Positions 16,403 to 24,993 of a stretch of 64,000 nucleotides of DNA are shown one piece after another; position 1 is the stretch's first letter, and every line of letters begins with the position of its first letter. The DNA comes from Actinomadura roseirufa (GTDB lineage: Bacteria > Actinomycetota > Actinomycetes > Streptosporangiales > Streptosporangiaceae). The notes below the pieces were generated by a model. It searched no databases. It worked only from the letters and a program-made list of their open reading frames with translations, and had not been told where the DNA came from. The position numbers were made by a program, and so were the translations under genes. The stretch lies in contig NZ_CAACVB010000005.1 of the NCBI RefSeq assembly GCF_900659635.1, positions 1 to 64,000 on the forward strand. Direction: 5' to 3'.

Positions 16403-17616
16403 TGGCGACGGCGGAGGAGGCCGGGGAACTGCTGCGGGACCTGGTCGCCGTGCCCAGCGTCAACCCGCGCGGCGGGCCCGTCGGCCCGGGCGCCGCGCGG
16501 GAGCTGGGCGAGGCGGCGGTCGCCCGGTACGTCCACGAGTGGTTCACGGCCCGCGGGATCCGCGCCGAGCTGCGGGAGGTCCTGCCGGGACGGCCCAACG
16601 TCGTCGCGACCGTGCCGGGCCGGGACCCGCGCGCGGTGCTGCTGGAATCGCACCTGGACACCGTCGAGACCGGCGGCATGTCCGTCGCCCCCTTCGCCGG
16701 GACGATCCGGGACGGGCGGCTGTACGGCCGCGGCGCCTGCGACGCCAAGGGGCCGCTCGCCGCGTTCATGCTGGCGGCGGCGGAGCTGGCCGCGGGCGGC
16801 CCGCCGCCGTTCGGCGTCGTCGTCGCCGGGGTCGTGGACGAGGAGCACGCCTACCGCGGCGTCCTCGGCCTGATCGAGCAACTGGTGGGCACGCGGGTCG
16901 TGGGCGCCGTCGTCGGGGAGCCGACGGGGCTCGTCCCGGCGACCGCGCACAAGGGCTGCGTGCGCTACACGGTCCGGGTGCTCGGCGAGGCCGGGCACAG
17001 CTCGCGGCCGGACGAGGCCGTCAACGCGGTCACCCTCATGGCCAGCGTCGTCGGCCACCTCGCCGGCCCGGTACCGGGCCCACCGGCGCACCCGCTGCTC
17101 GGCGCCGCCACCCGGTGCGTGACCCGGATCCGCGGCGGCGAGGGCCCCAACACCGTGCCGGGACGCTGCGAGATCGACGTCGACCGCCGCACCCTCCCCG
17201 GCGAGGACCCCATCGAGGTCTGGCGGCGGGATCGAGCCGAGCTGACCGCGCTGATCCCCGGCCGGATCGAGGTGGACGAGCCGTTCACCGTCGACCACGC
17301 CCTCGACACCCCCGCCGGCGAGGCCGTGCCCGCCGCCCTGTGCGCGGCGCTGGCCGCGGCGGGACGGGACGGGACCGTCCGCGGGATGCCGTTCGGGACC
17401 GACGCCAGCAAACTGGCGCTGGCCGGCGTGCCCTCGGTCGTGTTCGGGCCCGGCTCGATCGCCAACGCGCACTCGGCGGGCGAGTCGGTGGCGCTGGACG
17501 ACGTGGTGGCGGCGGCGCGGGCGATCGTGGAGACCGTCCGCACGCTGCCCGCCGGCACGCCGTCCGTCGGCACGCTGTTCGCCGGCACCGGGCAGGCCCC
17601 CGGGGAGGACGCATGA
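16402..17616 (+). CDS. M20-family metallopeptidase/deacylase (ArgE/DapE-like)
   Basis: This 404-residue protein has the di-metal motifs ESHLDTVE, GRGACDAKGPLAAF, DEEHAYRG and VVGEPTGLVPAT, the dimerisation region GEAGHSSRPDEAVNAV, and the last ligand in NAHSAGES. M20 enzymes hydrolyse amide bonds of N-acyl amino acids and small peptides. In this island it could remove an acyl or peptidyl group from the imported compound, beside or in place of the D-aminoacylase-like enzyme. The C-terminus holds a 15-bp repeat. The stop overlaps the next start (ATGA). Confidence 0.85.
   Translation: MATAEEAGELLRDLVAVPSVNPRGGPVGPGAARELGEAAVARYVHEWFTARGIRAELREVLPGRPNVVATVPGRDPRAVLLESHLDTVETGGMSVAPFAGTIRDGRLYGRGACDAKGPLAAFMLAAAELAAGGPPPFGVVVAGVVDEEHAYRGVLGLIEQLVGTRVVGAVVGEPTGLVPATAHKGCVRYTVRVLGEAGHSSRPDEAVNAVTLMASVVGHLAGPVPGPPAHPLLGAATRCVTRIRGGEGPNTVPGRCEIDVDRRTLPGEDPIEVWRRDRAELTALIPGRIEVDEPFTVDHALDTPAGEAVPAALCAALAAAGRDGTVRGMPFGTDASKLALAGVPSVVFGPGSIANAHSAGESVALDDVVAAARAIVETVRTLPAGTPSVGTLFAGTGQAPGEDA
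17536..17595. repeat. 15-bp degenerate tandem repeat, 4 copies, in the 3' end of the M20 gene
   Basis: Units GTCCGCACGCTGCCC, GCCGGCACGCCGTCC, GTCGGCACGCTGTTC and GCCGGCACCGGGCAG follow each other in frame and encode a (V/A)(R/G)T-x-x pattern. Confidence 0.75.
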
Positions 17617-18356
17617 GGCTGACACCGGCCGTCGACCTCGTCGGCAGCGGCGCGGCGGGCTTCGACCTCACCGACCCGCTGGACTGCCACGTCTACCTGG
17701 TGCGCGGCACCCGGGGCGCCGCGCTGATCGACGCGGGCGCCGGGGCCTCCGCCGGGACGCTCGCCCGGGAGCTGCTCGCCGCGGCCGGGCCCGATGGGGA
17801 ACGACACCTGCTGCTCACGCACGGGCACGCCGACCACGCCGGCGGCGCCGCGGAGCTGGCCCGGCTCGTGCCGGGGCTCGCCGTCCGCGCCGGGTCCCCG
17901 GCGGACCGGTGGATCGCGTGCGGCGCCGAGGACAAGCTCAGCGTCGACCGCGGCAAGGCGGCCGGGGTCTACCCGCCCGAGTACGCGTTCCCGGCCTGCC
18001 CCGCCGTCCGTCCCATCGCCGACGGCGAGGTGGTCGACCTCGGCGGCGGGGTCGCGCTGCGGGCCGTCGCCACCCCCGGGCACGCCGACGGCCACACCTG
18101 CTACCTGCTCGACGCCCCCGGCGGGCGGGCCCTGTTCTCCGGCGACTGCGTGTTCACCGGCGGACGGATCTCGCTGCAGAACCTGCACGACGCGCGCGTC
18201 CCCGAGTACGCCGCCAGCCTCGTCCGGCTCGCCGGCCTGGACGTCGACGCGCTGCTGCCCGGCCACCACGAGATCTCCCTCGCCCGCGGCGGCCGCCATC
18301 TGGCCGCCGCCCGGGACGTCCTGTCCCGCGGCCTTCTTCCGGAGAGCACCACATGA
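17613..18356 (+). CDS. MBL-fold metallohydrolase
   Basis: This 247-residue protein shows the metallo-beta-lactamase fold ligands THGHADHAGG (HxHxDH), ATPGHADGHT, SGDCVF and LLPGHHE. The lineage covers glyoxalase II, lactonases and other hydrolases. In this island it could open a sugar-acid lactone before deacylation, but that is inference. ATGA overlaps link it to both neighbours, so it is a core member of the operon. Confidence 0.85.
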   Translation: MRLTPAVDLVGSGAAGFDLTDPLDCHVYLVRGTRGAALIDAGAGASAGTLARELLAAAGPDGERHLLLTHGHADHAGGAAELARLVPGLAVRAGSPADRWIACGAEDKLSVDRGKAAGVYPPEYAFPACPAVRPIADGEVVDLGGGVALRAVATPGHADGHTCYLLDAPGGRALFSGDCVFTGGRISLQNLHDARVPEYAASLVRLAGLDVDALLPGHHEISLARGGRHLAAARDVLSRGLLPESTT

Positions 18357-19675
18357 GCGCCGAAGAGAACCCCGCCGCCGGGCGGACCCGCGGCACCACC
18401 GCGAGCGCCCCTGAGAACACCACCCCGGCCACCCCGAAGAGCAGCGCCGCGAACACGGCCGGAAACACGGCCGGAAACACGACCGGAAACACTGCTGGGG
18501 ACCTCGCTACGGGCGCCCCAAAGAGCGCCGCCGCGAACGCAGCGGTGAACGCGGCTGGGAGCACCACTGCGGGCGCCTCCAAGGGCGGCGCCGGGAACGC
18601 GGCTGGGGATACCTCCAAGCGCGGTGCTGGGAACTCGGTTGGGAGCACTGCTGCGGGCGTCCCCCAAGGCGACGTCGGGAACGCGGACGTGAACGCGGCT
18701 GGGGACACTGCTGTGGGCGTCCCCAAGAGTGGTGCTGGGAACGCGGTCTTGAACATGGGCGCTAGCGGCGCTGGGAACGTGGCCGGGAATGTCGGGGCGG
18801 GTGCGGCTCCCGGTGCGAAGGGGGGGACGGCCGGCGGCGCGCGGGGGCGGCCGCCGGCCCGTAACCAGTCGTCGTCGCTGCGCCGCGCCCTCGCCGTGCT
18901 CGACCACGTCCGCGACCACGCCGACGCGCGCGGCGTCTCGCTGACCCGCATCGCCGAGGACCTCGGCATCTCCAAGAGCACCGTGCTTCGGCTCGCCGCG
19001 CCGCTCGTCGACGGCGACCTCCTCACCCGTGACCGCGAGACCGGCTGGTTCCGGCTCGGGCACGGCGCGCTGCGGCTCGGGCAGGCGTACCTGTCCACGC
19101 TGGACCTCCGCGCCGTCGCCGCCGACCCGCTGCGCCGCCTCCAGCACACCGTGGGGGAGACCTGCCACCTCGTCGTCTACGACGCGCCCAACGTCGTCTA
19201 CGTCGACAAGGTGGAGAACGACCACAACGTCCGGATGGCTTCGCGGGTGGGCATGCAGATGCCCGCCTACCGGACGGCGGTCGGCAAGGCCGTCCTCGCC
19301 TGGCTCGGGGACGACGACTTCGACATGGTCGTGGCCGCGGGTCTGGAACCGCGCACGTCGTGGACCATCACCGACCCGGTGCGGCTGGCCGCCGAGCTGG
19401 AGCGGGTGCGGGTCGCCGGGTACGCCGTGGACGACCGGGAGAACGAGCCCGAGGTCCGCTGCGTCGCCGCGCCGATCTTCGATCACAACGACCGGGCCGT
19501 CGCGGCGCTCAGCGTGTCCGGGCTGACGTCCCGGATGACCCCGGCGCGGGTCCGCGAGGTCGGCCCGCTCGTGGAGCGGACCGGGCTGGAGATCTCCCGC
19601 GTCCTCGGCTCCGCCAACCCCCGCCGCCGACCCGACCGCCGCGCGGGCGGCCGATCCGAAGGGAGTCGTCCGTGA
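18353..19675 (+). CDS. IclR-family regulator with a 170-residue repetitive N-terminal extension
   Basis: The 440-residue frame starts at ATG 18353 (ATGA overlap with the MBL gene). Typical IclR proteins have about 250 residues. The winged HTH begins near residue 173 (SSSLRRALAVLDHV, then LGISKSTVLRLAAPL). The effector domain follows (GETCHLVVYDAPNVVYVDKV, RMASRVGMQMPAYRTAVGKA, YAVDDRENEPEVRCVAAPIF). Residues 20-165 are low-complexity Asn/Gly/Ala/Thr/Ser repeats (NTAGNTAGNTTGNTAGD and longer periods). Either the extension is translated or the true start lies near Met135, codon 18755. It probably controls this island. Confidence 0.85.
   Translation: MSAEENPAAGRTRGTTASAPENTTPATPKSSAANTAGNTAGNTTGNTAGDLATGAPKSAAANAAVNAAGSTTAGASKGGAGNAAGDTSKRGAGNSVGSTAAGVPQGDVGNADVNAAGDTAVGVPKSGAGNAVLNMGASGAGNVAGNVGAGAAPGAKGGTAGGARGRPPARNQSSSLRRALAVLDHVRDHADARGVSLTRIAEDLGISKSTVLRLAAPLVDGDLLTRDRETGWFRLGHGALRLGQAYLSTLDLRAVAADPLRRLQHTVGETCHLVVYDAPNVVYVDKVENDHNVRMASRVGMQMPAYRTAVGKAVLAWLGDDDFDMVVAAGLEPRTSWTITDPVRLAAELERVRVAGYAVDDRENEPEVRCVAAPIFDHNDRAVAALSVSGLTSRMTPARVREVGPLVERTGLEISRVLGSANPRRRPDRRAGGRSEGSRP
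18437..18795. repeat. Compound tandem repeat in the 5' part of the iclR gene
   Basis: Four 12-bp units of the type GGCCGGAAACAC lie near 18458-18500. Longer, degenerate periods follow, with recurring CTGCGGGCG, CCAAGAGCG/GGTGCTGGGAACGCGG and GGCTGGGGA phrases. Third-position GC is lower here than in flanking genes. All changes keep the frame. Confidence 0.75.
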
Positions 19676-20916
19676 GCGGCCTGACCCGTCCCGCCGAGCA
19701 CGTCGACTGGCGGACCAAGGGCTTCTGGGTGCCCGGCGAGCCCGTCCCCCTGGCGGAGTTCGCCGCCGCCCGGCACCCGCTGTTCGGCGGCCCGTTCACC
19801 TGGCCGGTCATGGTCGCCCGGCGGCCGGCGCTGGAGCACAACATCGCCGAGCTGGCCGCCTTCTGCGCCCGGCACGGCCTGGCGTTCGCGCCGCACGGCA
19901 AGACGACCATGGCCCCGTCGCTGTTCCAGGCCCAGCTCGACGCGGGCGCCTGGGGGATCACGGCCGCGACCGCGAACCAGGTGCTCGCCTGCCGGCGGTT
20001 CGGCGTCCCGCGCGTCCTGCTGGCCAACGAGCTGCTCGACGCGGCGGCGCTGCGCTGGCTCGGCGGCGAGGTCGCGGACGGCCTGGACCTCCTCCTGTAC
20101 GCCGACTCGGCCGAGGGCGTGGCCGTGCTGTCCGCGGCGGCGGGCCCGCGCCCGTTCCGGGTCCTGGTCGAGCTCGGCCACCCCGGCGGGCGCACCGGCT
20201 GCCGCACCACCACCGAACTGGCCGCCGTCGCCCGCGCCGTCGCGGACGCCCCGGGCACGGAGCTGGCCGGCGTCGCCGGGTACGAGGGCGGGCTGCCGGA
20301 CGTCGCGTCCGCGGGCGCCTACCTCGGTACGCTGCGCACCGCCACCGTGGAACTGGCCGAGGCCGGGCTGCTGCCCCGCGAGGTCGTCGTCACCGCGGGC
20401 GGCAGCAGCTACTTCGACCAGGTCGCCGAGCGGCTGGCCGGCGACTGGCTGCCCGGCCGTGAGCTGACCGTGATCCTGCGCAGCGGCGCCTACGTCTCCC
20501 ACGACGACGGCTTCTACACCGAGCGGACGCCGTTCACCCGCGTCCCCGGCTCGCTGGACGCGGCGCTGGAGATCTGGGCGCAGGTCACCTCCGTCCCCGA
20601 ACCCGGCCTCGCGATCGTGGGCATGGGCAAGCGGGAGGCGCCCTACGACGTCGGCCTGCCCGTCCCGCTGCGGCTGCGGCGACCGCGACCGGACGGGCGG
20701 GCCGGCACCCTCCACTCAGCGGACGGCCTGCGCGTCACCGCCGTCAACGACCACCACGCCTACCTCGCCGTCGACGCCGCCGGGCCGCGTCCGCGCCCCG
20801 GCGACCTCGTCTGCTTCGGCATCTCCCACCCCTGTACGGCCTTCGACAAATGGCAGGTCATCCCGGTCGTCGACGACGACCACACGGTGACCGACCTGAT
20901 CCGCACGTACTTCTGA
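19672..20916 (+). CDS. PLP-dependent amino acid deaminase, DSD1/D-threonine-aldolase fold
   Basis: This 414-residue protein starts at GTG 19672, behind GAAGGGAG and overlapping the iclR stop. The PLP lysine is in FAPHGKTTMAPSLF. Fold-type III features follow: ANQVLACRRFGV, VLVELGHPGGRTGCRT, VTAGGSSYFDQV. Near the C-terminus, NDHHAYL and ISHPCTAFDKW give the His/Cys pair that binds zinc in eukaryotic-type D-serine dehydratases. The family dehydrates or deaminates D-configured beta-hydroxy amino acids; D-glucosaminate dehydratases belong here. With the KDPG aldolase and kinase next door, conversion of D-glucosaminate to 2-keto-3-deoxygluconate plus ammonia is the best guess. Confidence 0.82.
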   Translation: MSGLTRPAEHVDWRTKGFWVPGEPVPLAEFAAARHPLFGGPFTWPVMVARRPALEHNIAELAAFCARHGLAFAPHGKTTMAPSLFQAQLDAGAWGITAATANQVLACRRFGVPRVLLANELLDAAALRWLGGEVADGLDLLLYADSAEGVAVLSAAAGPRPFRVLVELGHPGGRTGCRTTTELAAVARAVADAPGTELAGVAGYEGGLPDVASAGAYLGTLRTATVELAEAGLLPREVVVTAGGSSYFDQVAERLAGDWLPGRELTVILRSGAYVSHDDGFYTERTPFTRVPGSLDAALEIWAQVTSVPEPGLAIVGMGKREAPYDVGLPVPLRLRRPRPDGRAGTLHSADGLRVTAVNDHHAYLAVDAAGPRPRPGDLVCFGISHPCTAFDKWQVIPVVDDDHTVTDLIRTYF

Positions 20917-20953
20917 GCTTCTGAGAGCCCCCCGTACTTCTGAGAGGACGACC

Positions 20954-21595
20954 ATGATCCCCCGCTTGGCGCCGGGAGCCGCGCTGACGGCGACCGGAGT
21001 CGTCGCGGTCGTGCGCGGCACCCGCGCCGACCGCCTCGCCGGCGTGCTCGACACCCTCGTGGCGGCCGGCGTCCGCTGCCTGGAGATCACCCTCAACACC
21101 CCGGGCGCCCTGGACGGGCTCCGCGCGGCACGCGACCGGCTGCCCGCGGACGTCGAGCTCGGTGCCGGGACCGTCCGCACCGCCGAGGGCGCGGCCGCCG
21201 CCGCCGACGCGGGCGCCACCTTCCTCGTCTCGCCCGACTGCGGACCCGAGGTCGCCGCGACGGCCCGCGACCGCGGCCTCGCCTACTACCCGGGCGCCCT
21301 CACCCCCGGCGAGGTCGCCCGCGCCTGGGACCTCGGCGCGACCGCCGTCAAGGTCTTCCCGGCGAGCGCGTTCGGTCCCGGCTACCTGCGCGCCCTCGCC
21401 GAGCCGTTCCGCGACATCCCGCTGCTGCCCACCGGCGGCATCGGCCCCGACACCGCCCCCGGTTACATCGCGGCCGGCGCCGTCGCGGTCGGCGCGGGCG
21501 GCTCCCTCATCGGCGACGCCCTCGACGGCGGCCCGCTCGACGCGCTGGCCGACCGGGCGGGACGGCTCCTGGCGGCCGTGGCGGCCGCGCGATGA
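20954..21595 (+). CDS. eda: KDPG/KHG aldolase (Entner-Doudoroff type)
   Basis: This 213-residue protein, the usual length, has the Schiff-base lysine in ATAVKVFPAS, the catalytic Glu in CLEITLNTPGAL, and the phosphate loop LLPTGGIGPDTAPGYIAAGA. It cleaves 2-keto-3-deoxy-6-phosphogluconate to pyruvate and glyceraldehyde-3-phosphate. It follows the deaminase after a 37-bp spacer that repeats CGTACTTCTGAG, and overlaps the kinase start (ATGA). The 4-hydroxy-2-oxoglutarate aldolase activity of the family cannot be excluded. Confidence 0.88.
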   Translation: MIPRLAPGAALTATGVVAVVRGTRADRLAGVLDTLVAAGVRCLEITLNTPGALDGLRAARDRLPADVELGAGTVRTAEGAAAAADAGATFLVSPDCGPEVAATARDRGLAYYPGALTPGEVARAWDLGATAVKVFPASAFGPGYLRALAEPFRDIPLLPTGGIGPDTAPGYIAAGAVAVGAGGSLIGDALDGGPLDALADRAGRLLAAVAAAR

Positions 21596-22551
21596 CCGGG
21601 CCGGGCGTCGATCTCGTCACCTTCGGCGAGACCATGGCGCGGCTGGAGAACCCCGTCGTCGGGCCGATGCGGCACGCCCGCACCCTCGACCTCGGCGTAG
21701 GCGGCGCCGAGTCGAACACCGCGATCGGGCTGCGCCGGCTCGGCGGCACCGCCGCCTGGTTCGGCCGCGTCGGCGACGACGAGTTCGGCCGGCTGATCGT
21801 CACCACGCTCGCCGGGGAGGGCGTCCGCCTCGACCACGCCGTGGTGGACGGCGCCGCCCCCACCGCGCTGCTGTTCAAGGAGCGCCGCTCCGGCACGCTC
21901 ACCCGGGTCCGCTACTACCGGACGGGCAGCGCGGGCTCCCGGCTCGGCCCGGCCGACGTCCCGCACGACCTCGTCCGCTCCGCGCGCGTCCTGCACGTCA
22001 CCGGCATCACCGCCGCCATCAGTGACACCGCCCGGCGGGCCCTCGACGACGCGATCGAGACGGCGCGCGGCGCGGGCGTCCCGGTGTCCCTCGACCTCAA
22101 CTACCGGCGCGCGCTGTGGACGCCCGCCGAGGCCGGTGAGCACCTGCGCGACCTCGTCAAGCGCGCCGACCTCGTCTTCGCCACCGAGCAGGAGGCGCGG
22201 CTGGTCGCCGCCGGGGACGACGCCGCCGCGCTCGCCGCGTCCCTGGCCGCGCTCGGCCCCGGGGAGGTCCTCGTCAAGCGGGGCGCCGCCGGGGTGGTCG
22301 CGCTCTGCGAGGGAGAACCGCACGTCCGGGCCGCCCACCGCGTCGACGTCGTCGACCCCGTCGGGGCGGGCGACGCCTTCGCCGCCGGATACCTGGCAGA
22401 GTTCGTTCGCGGCCGGCCGGTCGCCGACCGCCTGGCGACCGCCACGGCCGCCGGGGCCTACGCCGTGACCGTCCGCGGCGACTGGGAGGGCCTGCCCAGC
22501 CGCTCGGACCTGGAACTGCTGCAGACCGCGGACGACACCGTCACCCGCTGA
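21592..22551 (+). CDS. kdgK: PfkB-family sugar kinase, probably 2-keto-3-deoxygluconate kinase
   Basis: This 319-residue protein has the sugar-binding motif LGVGGAESNTAIGLRRL, the KDG-kinase-like segment RVRYYRTGSAGSRL, and PfkB signature 2 VDPVGAGDAFAAGYL with the catalytic Asp. KDG kinases phosphorylate 2-keto-3-deoxygluconate at C6. Coupling by overlap to the KDPG aldolase makes this assignment stronger than sequence alone; other 2-keto sugar acids are possible. Confidence 0.82.
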   Translation: MTGPGVDLVTFGETMARLENPVVGPMRHARTLDLGVGGAESNTAIGLRRLGGTAAWFGRVGDDEFGRLIVTTLAGEGVRLDHAVVDGAAPTALLFKERRSGTLTRVRYYRTGSAGSRLGPADVPHDLVRSARVLHVTGITAAISDTARRALDDAIETARGAGVPVSLDLNYRRALWTPAEAGEHLRDLVKRADLVFATEQEARLVAAGDDAAALAASLAALGPGEVLVKRGAAGVVALCEGEPHVRAAHRVDVVDPVGAGDAFAAGYLAEFVRGRPVADRLATATAAGAYAVTVRGDWEGLPSRSDLELLQTADDTVTR

Positions 22552-22568
22552 AGGGAACGTGACAGCCG

Positions 22569-23789
22569 ATGGACTCCTCGCTCTATGTCCTGGCGGAGGA
22601 TCTGCCCAGCCGGGATGGGCACAGCGTGGATAGGCACAGCGTGGATGGGCACAGCGTTGAGGGGCACAGCGTGGACGCTGCGCGGATCCTCTCCCATGGG
22701 GTCTCGTCCCTCACCTTCGGCGCCGCCTACCACCGCGCCCGCGACGTGACGCCCCACGGGCGGACGCGCGTCACTCTGCGCCGCGACGGCGTCCACTTCC
22801 CGCTGGGCGACCTCTTCGACGGGCTGCGCCTCGTCCCGCCCGTCCAGGATGGCGCCGACCGGGAGCCGCTGCGCGCGCTCCGGGAGCAGACCCGCGACCT
22901 TGGGGTTCCCCTCCACGGCTGGGGGGTCTTCCTGCACAACACGACCCTCGGCCTAGCCTTCCCGGACGTCACGCAGGAGAACTGTTTCGGCGACCGCGCG
23001 GCCCCCGCTGACCTGTGCCCGTCCAACCCGGACGTCCGCGCCTACGCCGTCGCTCTGGGCCGCGCCATAGCCAGGCAGGGAGTGGACTCGGTCGTGGCGG
23101 AGTCCCTCCACTTCGGGACGTTCGGGCACGGCTACCACCACGAACGGTCCTTCGTGGACCTCGGCCCCGCCGCCGAGTTCGCCCTCGGCCTGTGCTTCTG
23201 CGACCACTGCCGCGCCCGCGTCCCGGACGCCGAGGCGGCACGCGCCGCCGCGTCCCGGCTGGTGGGGGCCGTCCTCGACGGCGGACCGCCCGCGAGCGAC
23301 CTGCCCGGCGTCCTCGCCGACTACGCCCGAGCGCGGACGCCCGTCGTCACCTCCCTCGCCGCCGAGGTCGCCGAGGCCGTCGCCGCCGAGGGCTCCCTGC
23401 TGACCTTCCTCGACCTGAGCGGCGCCGTGAAGGGCTACGCCGACGGGCTCCCCACCGGCGCCCCGGCCGCCGAGGACGCCTGGCGGATCGGCGTCGCCCC
23501 GGCCGACCTCGCGGCGGCCGTCCCGTCGTACGCGATCCTCTGCTACGCCCAGGAGACCACCCGCATCGCCGAGGACGTCGCCGCCTACCGCGCGGCGCTG
23601 GGCGCGGAGACGACGCTGCGCGCCGTCCTCCGCCCCGGCCTCCCGGACACCACCTCGGCCGAGCACCTGGCCGCCAAAGCCGCCGCCGCCCGCACCTCGG
23701 GCGCGGACACCGTCGACTACTACGCCTACGGCCTGGTCCCCCTCCCCGTCCTAGACCGCATCCTCCTGACCAGCGCCCCCACCCCCTGA
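22569..23789 (+). CDS. Unknown protein, putative glycosidase-like TIM barrel (406 aa)
   Basis: It starts at ATG 22569, 17 bp after the kinase stop and behind AAGGGAACG. Residues 17-36 are a repeat of GHSVD/RHSVD/GHSVE units from four 15-bp copies. The body has a pattern seen in uncharacterised glycoside-hydrolase-like barrels: LHGWGVFLHNTTLG, DLCPSNPDVRAYAVALGRAI, VVAESLHFGTFGHGYHHERS with a Glu, then CFCDHCRARV, a CxxC pair. There is no signal peptide, so it is cytosolic. I infer sugar-derivative handling from the island, for instance a hydrolase or epimerase; the exact role is unknown. Confidence 0.7.
   Translation: MDSSLYVLAEDLPSRDGHSVDRHSVDGHSVEGHSVDAARILSHGVSSLTFGAAYHRARDVTPHGRTRVTLRRDGVHFPLGDLFDGLRLVPPVQDGADREPLRALREQTRDLGVPLHGWGVFLHNTTLGLAFPDVTQENCFGDRAAPADLCPSNPDVRAYAVALGRAIARQGVDSVVAESLHFGTFGHGYHHERSFVDLGPAAEFALGLCFCDHCRARVPDAEAARAAASRLVGAVLDGGPPASDLPGVLADYARARTPVVTSLAAEVAEAVAAEGSLLTFLDLSGAVKGYADGLPTGAPAAEDAWRIGVAPADLAAAVPSYAILCYAQETTRIAEDVAAYRAALGAETTLRAVLRPGLPDTTSAEHLAAKAAAARTSGADTVDYYAYGLVPLPVLDRILLTSAPTP
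22618..22675. repeat. 15-bp tandem repeat, 4 copies, in the 5' end of the barrel-like gene
   Basis: GGGCACAGCGTGGAT and variants begin at 22618, 22633, 22648 and 22663, all in frame. The phrase CACAGCGTG also appears in the unrelated repeat at 47201. Confidence 0.9.
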
Positions 23790-24000
23790 CCAGCCCCGCC
23801 CCAGCGCCGCGCGGCCGGATCGCTGCGTGGGGTTGCACTGCGTCTTGATGTGGTGCTGGATGTGCTGCGGACGTTCATGGGCACACTGGGGGCGCCGGTG
23901 AAACAGGTCGCGGTCCCGCCGGGGTGGTCGGCCGCGATGTCGTGCCGGGATGCGGCGTCCTGGAGGCGTGCGCCGGTGCCGTGCCGAACGGAGGAGGGCC

Positions 24001-24957
24001 ATGAGTGAGGAACCCGTGATCGTCGTGACGCGGCGGTGGCCGGAGGCCGTGCAGGACGCGCTGCGCGAACGCCACCCCGGGGCGCGTCTCAACGAGGCGG
24101 ACCGGCCCCTCGGCCCGGACGGGCTGCGCGCCGCGCTGCGCGAGGCGGACGCCGTCCTGCCGACGGTGTCGGACCGGCTTCCGGCCGCGCTGTTCGAGGG
24201 CGGGGTGCGCGCCCGGTTCCTCGGCAATTTCGGTGCCGGGTACGACCACGTCGACGTCGAGGCGGCCCGCCGGAGCGGCGTCGTCGTGACGAACACGCCG
24301 GGCGTCCTCACCGAGTCCACGGCCGACATCGCCATGACGCTGATCCTCATGGTCGCCCGCCGCGCGGGGGAGGGTGAGCGCGAGTTGCGCGCCGGTCGCT
24401 GGGCGGGCTGGGGGCCCACCCACCTGCTCGGCTCCGAGGTCGGCGGGCGGACGCTCGGCGTCATCGGGATGGGCCGGATCGGGCGGGCCGTGGCGCGGCG
24501 CGCGCACTTCGGGTTCGGCATGCCCGTCGTCTTCCACAACCGGAGCGATGTCGGGGACGTGCCCGGCGCGACGCGGCTCGGCAGCGTCGAGGAGGTTCTG
24601 GAGGCGGCCGACTTCGTCTCCCTGCACGTCCCCGGCGGCGGTGAGCCGCTGATCGACGCGGCCCGGCTGGCGCGGATGAGACCCACCGCGTTCCTGATCA
24701 ACACGGCGCGCGGCAACGTCGTCGACCAGGACGCCCTGGTCGACGCCCTCCGATCGGGTGCCATCGCGGGCGCCGGACTCGACGTCTACGCGGACGAACC
24801 GTGCGTCCCCGAGACGCTCCGCGAGCTGGACAACGCCGTCCTGCTCCCGCACCTCGGCAGCGCCACCCTGGAGACCCGCACCGCGATGGGCATGCTCGTC
24901 CTGGACAACCTCGACGCCTTTCTCAGGGGCGAGGAGCCCCCCAACCGCGTGGCGTGA
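24001..24957 (+). CDS. D-isomer-specific 2-hydroxyacid dehydrogenase (glyoxylate/hydroxypyruvate reductase-like)
   Basis: This 318-residue protein starts at ATG 24001 behind GGAGGAGG. It has NADP(H)-binding GVIGMGRIGRAVARRA, the Arg/Glu/His triad in INTARGNVVDQ, YADEPCVPE and LLPHLGSATLET, and the substrate loop LGNFGAGYDHVDVEAA. Members reduce glyoxylate, hydroxypyruvate or 2-keto sugar acids. A 211-bp gap separates it from the previous gene, so it may have its own promoter, though function fits the sugar-acid island. It may recycle a 2-oxo acid side product. Confidence 0.85.
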   Translation: MSEEPVIVVTRRWPEAVQDALRERHPGARLNEADRPLGPDGLRAALREADAVLPTVSDRLPAALFEGGVRARFLGNFGAGYDHVDVEAARRSGVVVTNTPGVLTESTADIAMTLILMVARRAGEGERELRAGRWAGWGPTHLLGSEVGGRTLGVIGMGRIGRAVARRAHFGFGMPVVFHNRSDVGDVPGATRLGSVEEVLEAADFVSLHVPGGGEPLIDAARLARMRPTAFLINTARGNVVDQDALVDALRSGAIAGAGLDVYADEPCVPETLRELDNAVLLPHLGSATLETRTAMGMLVLDNLDAFLRGEEPPNRVA

Positions 24958-24993
24958 GCCCGGCCGGACGCGCGCGGCGCGGAGCGGGCCAGG

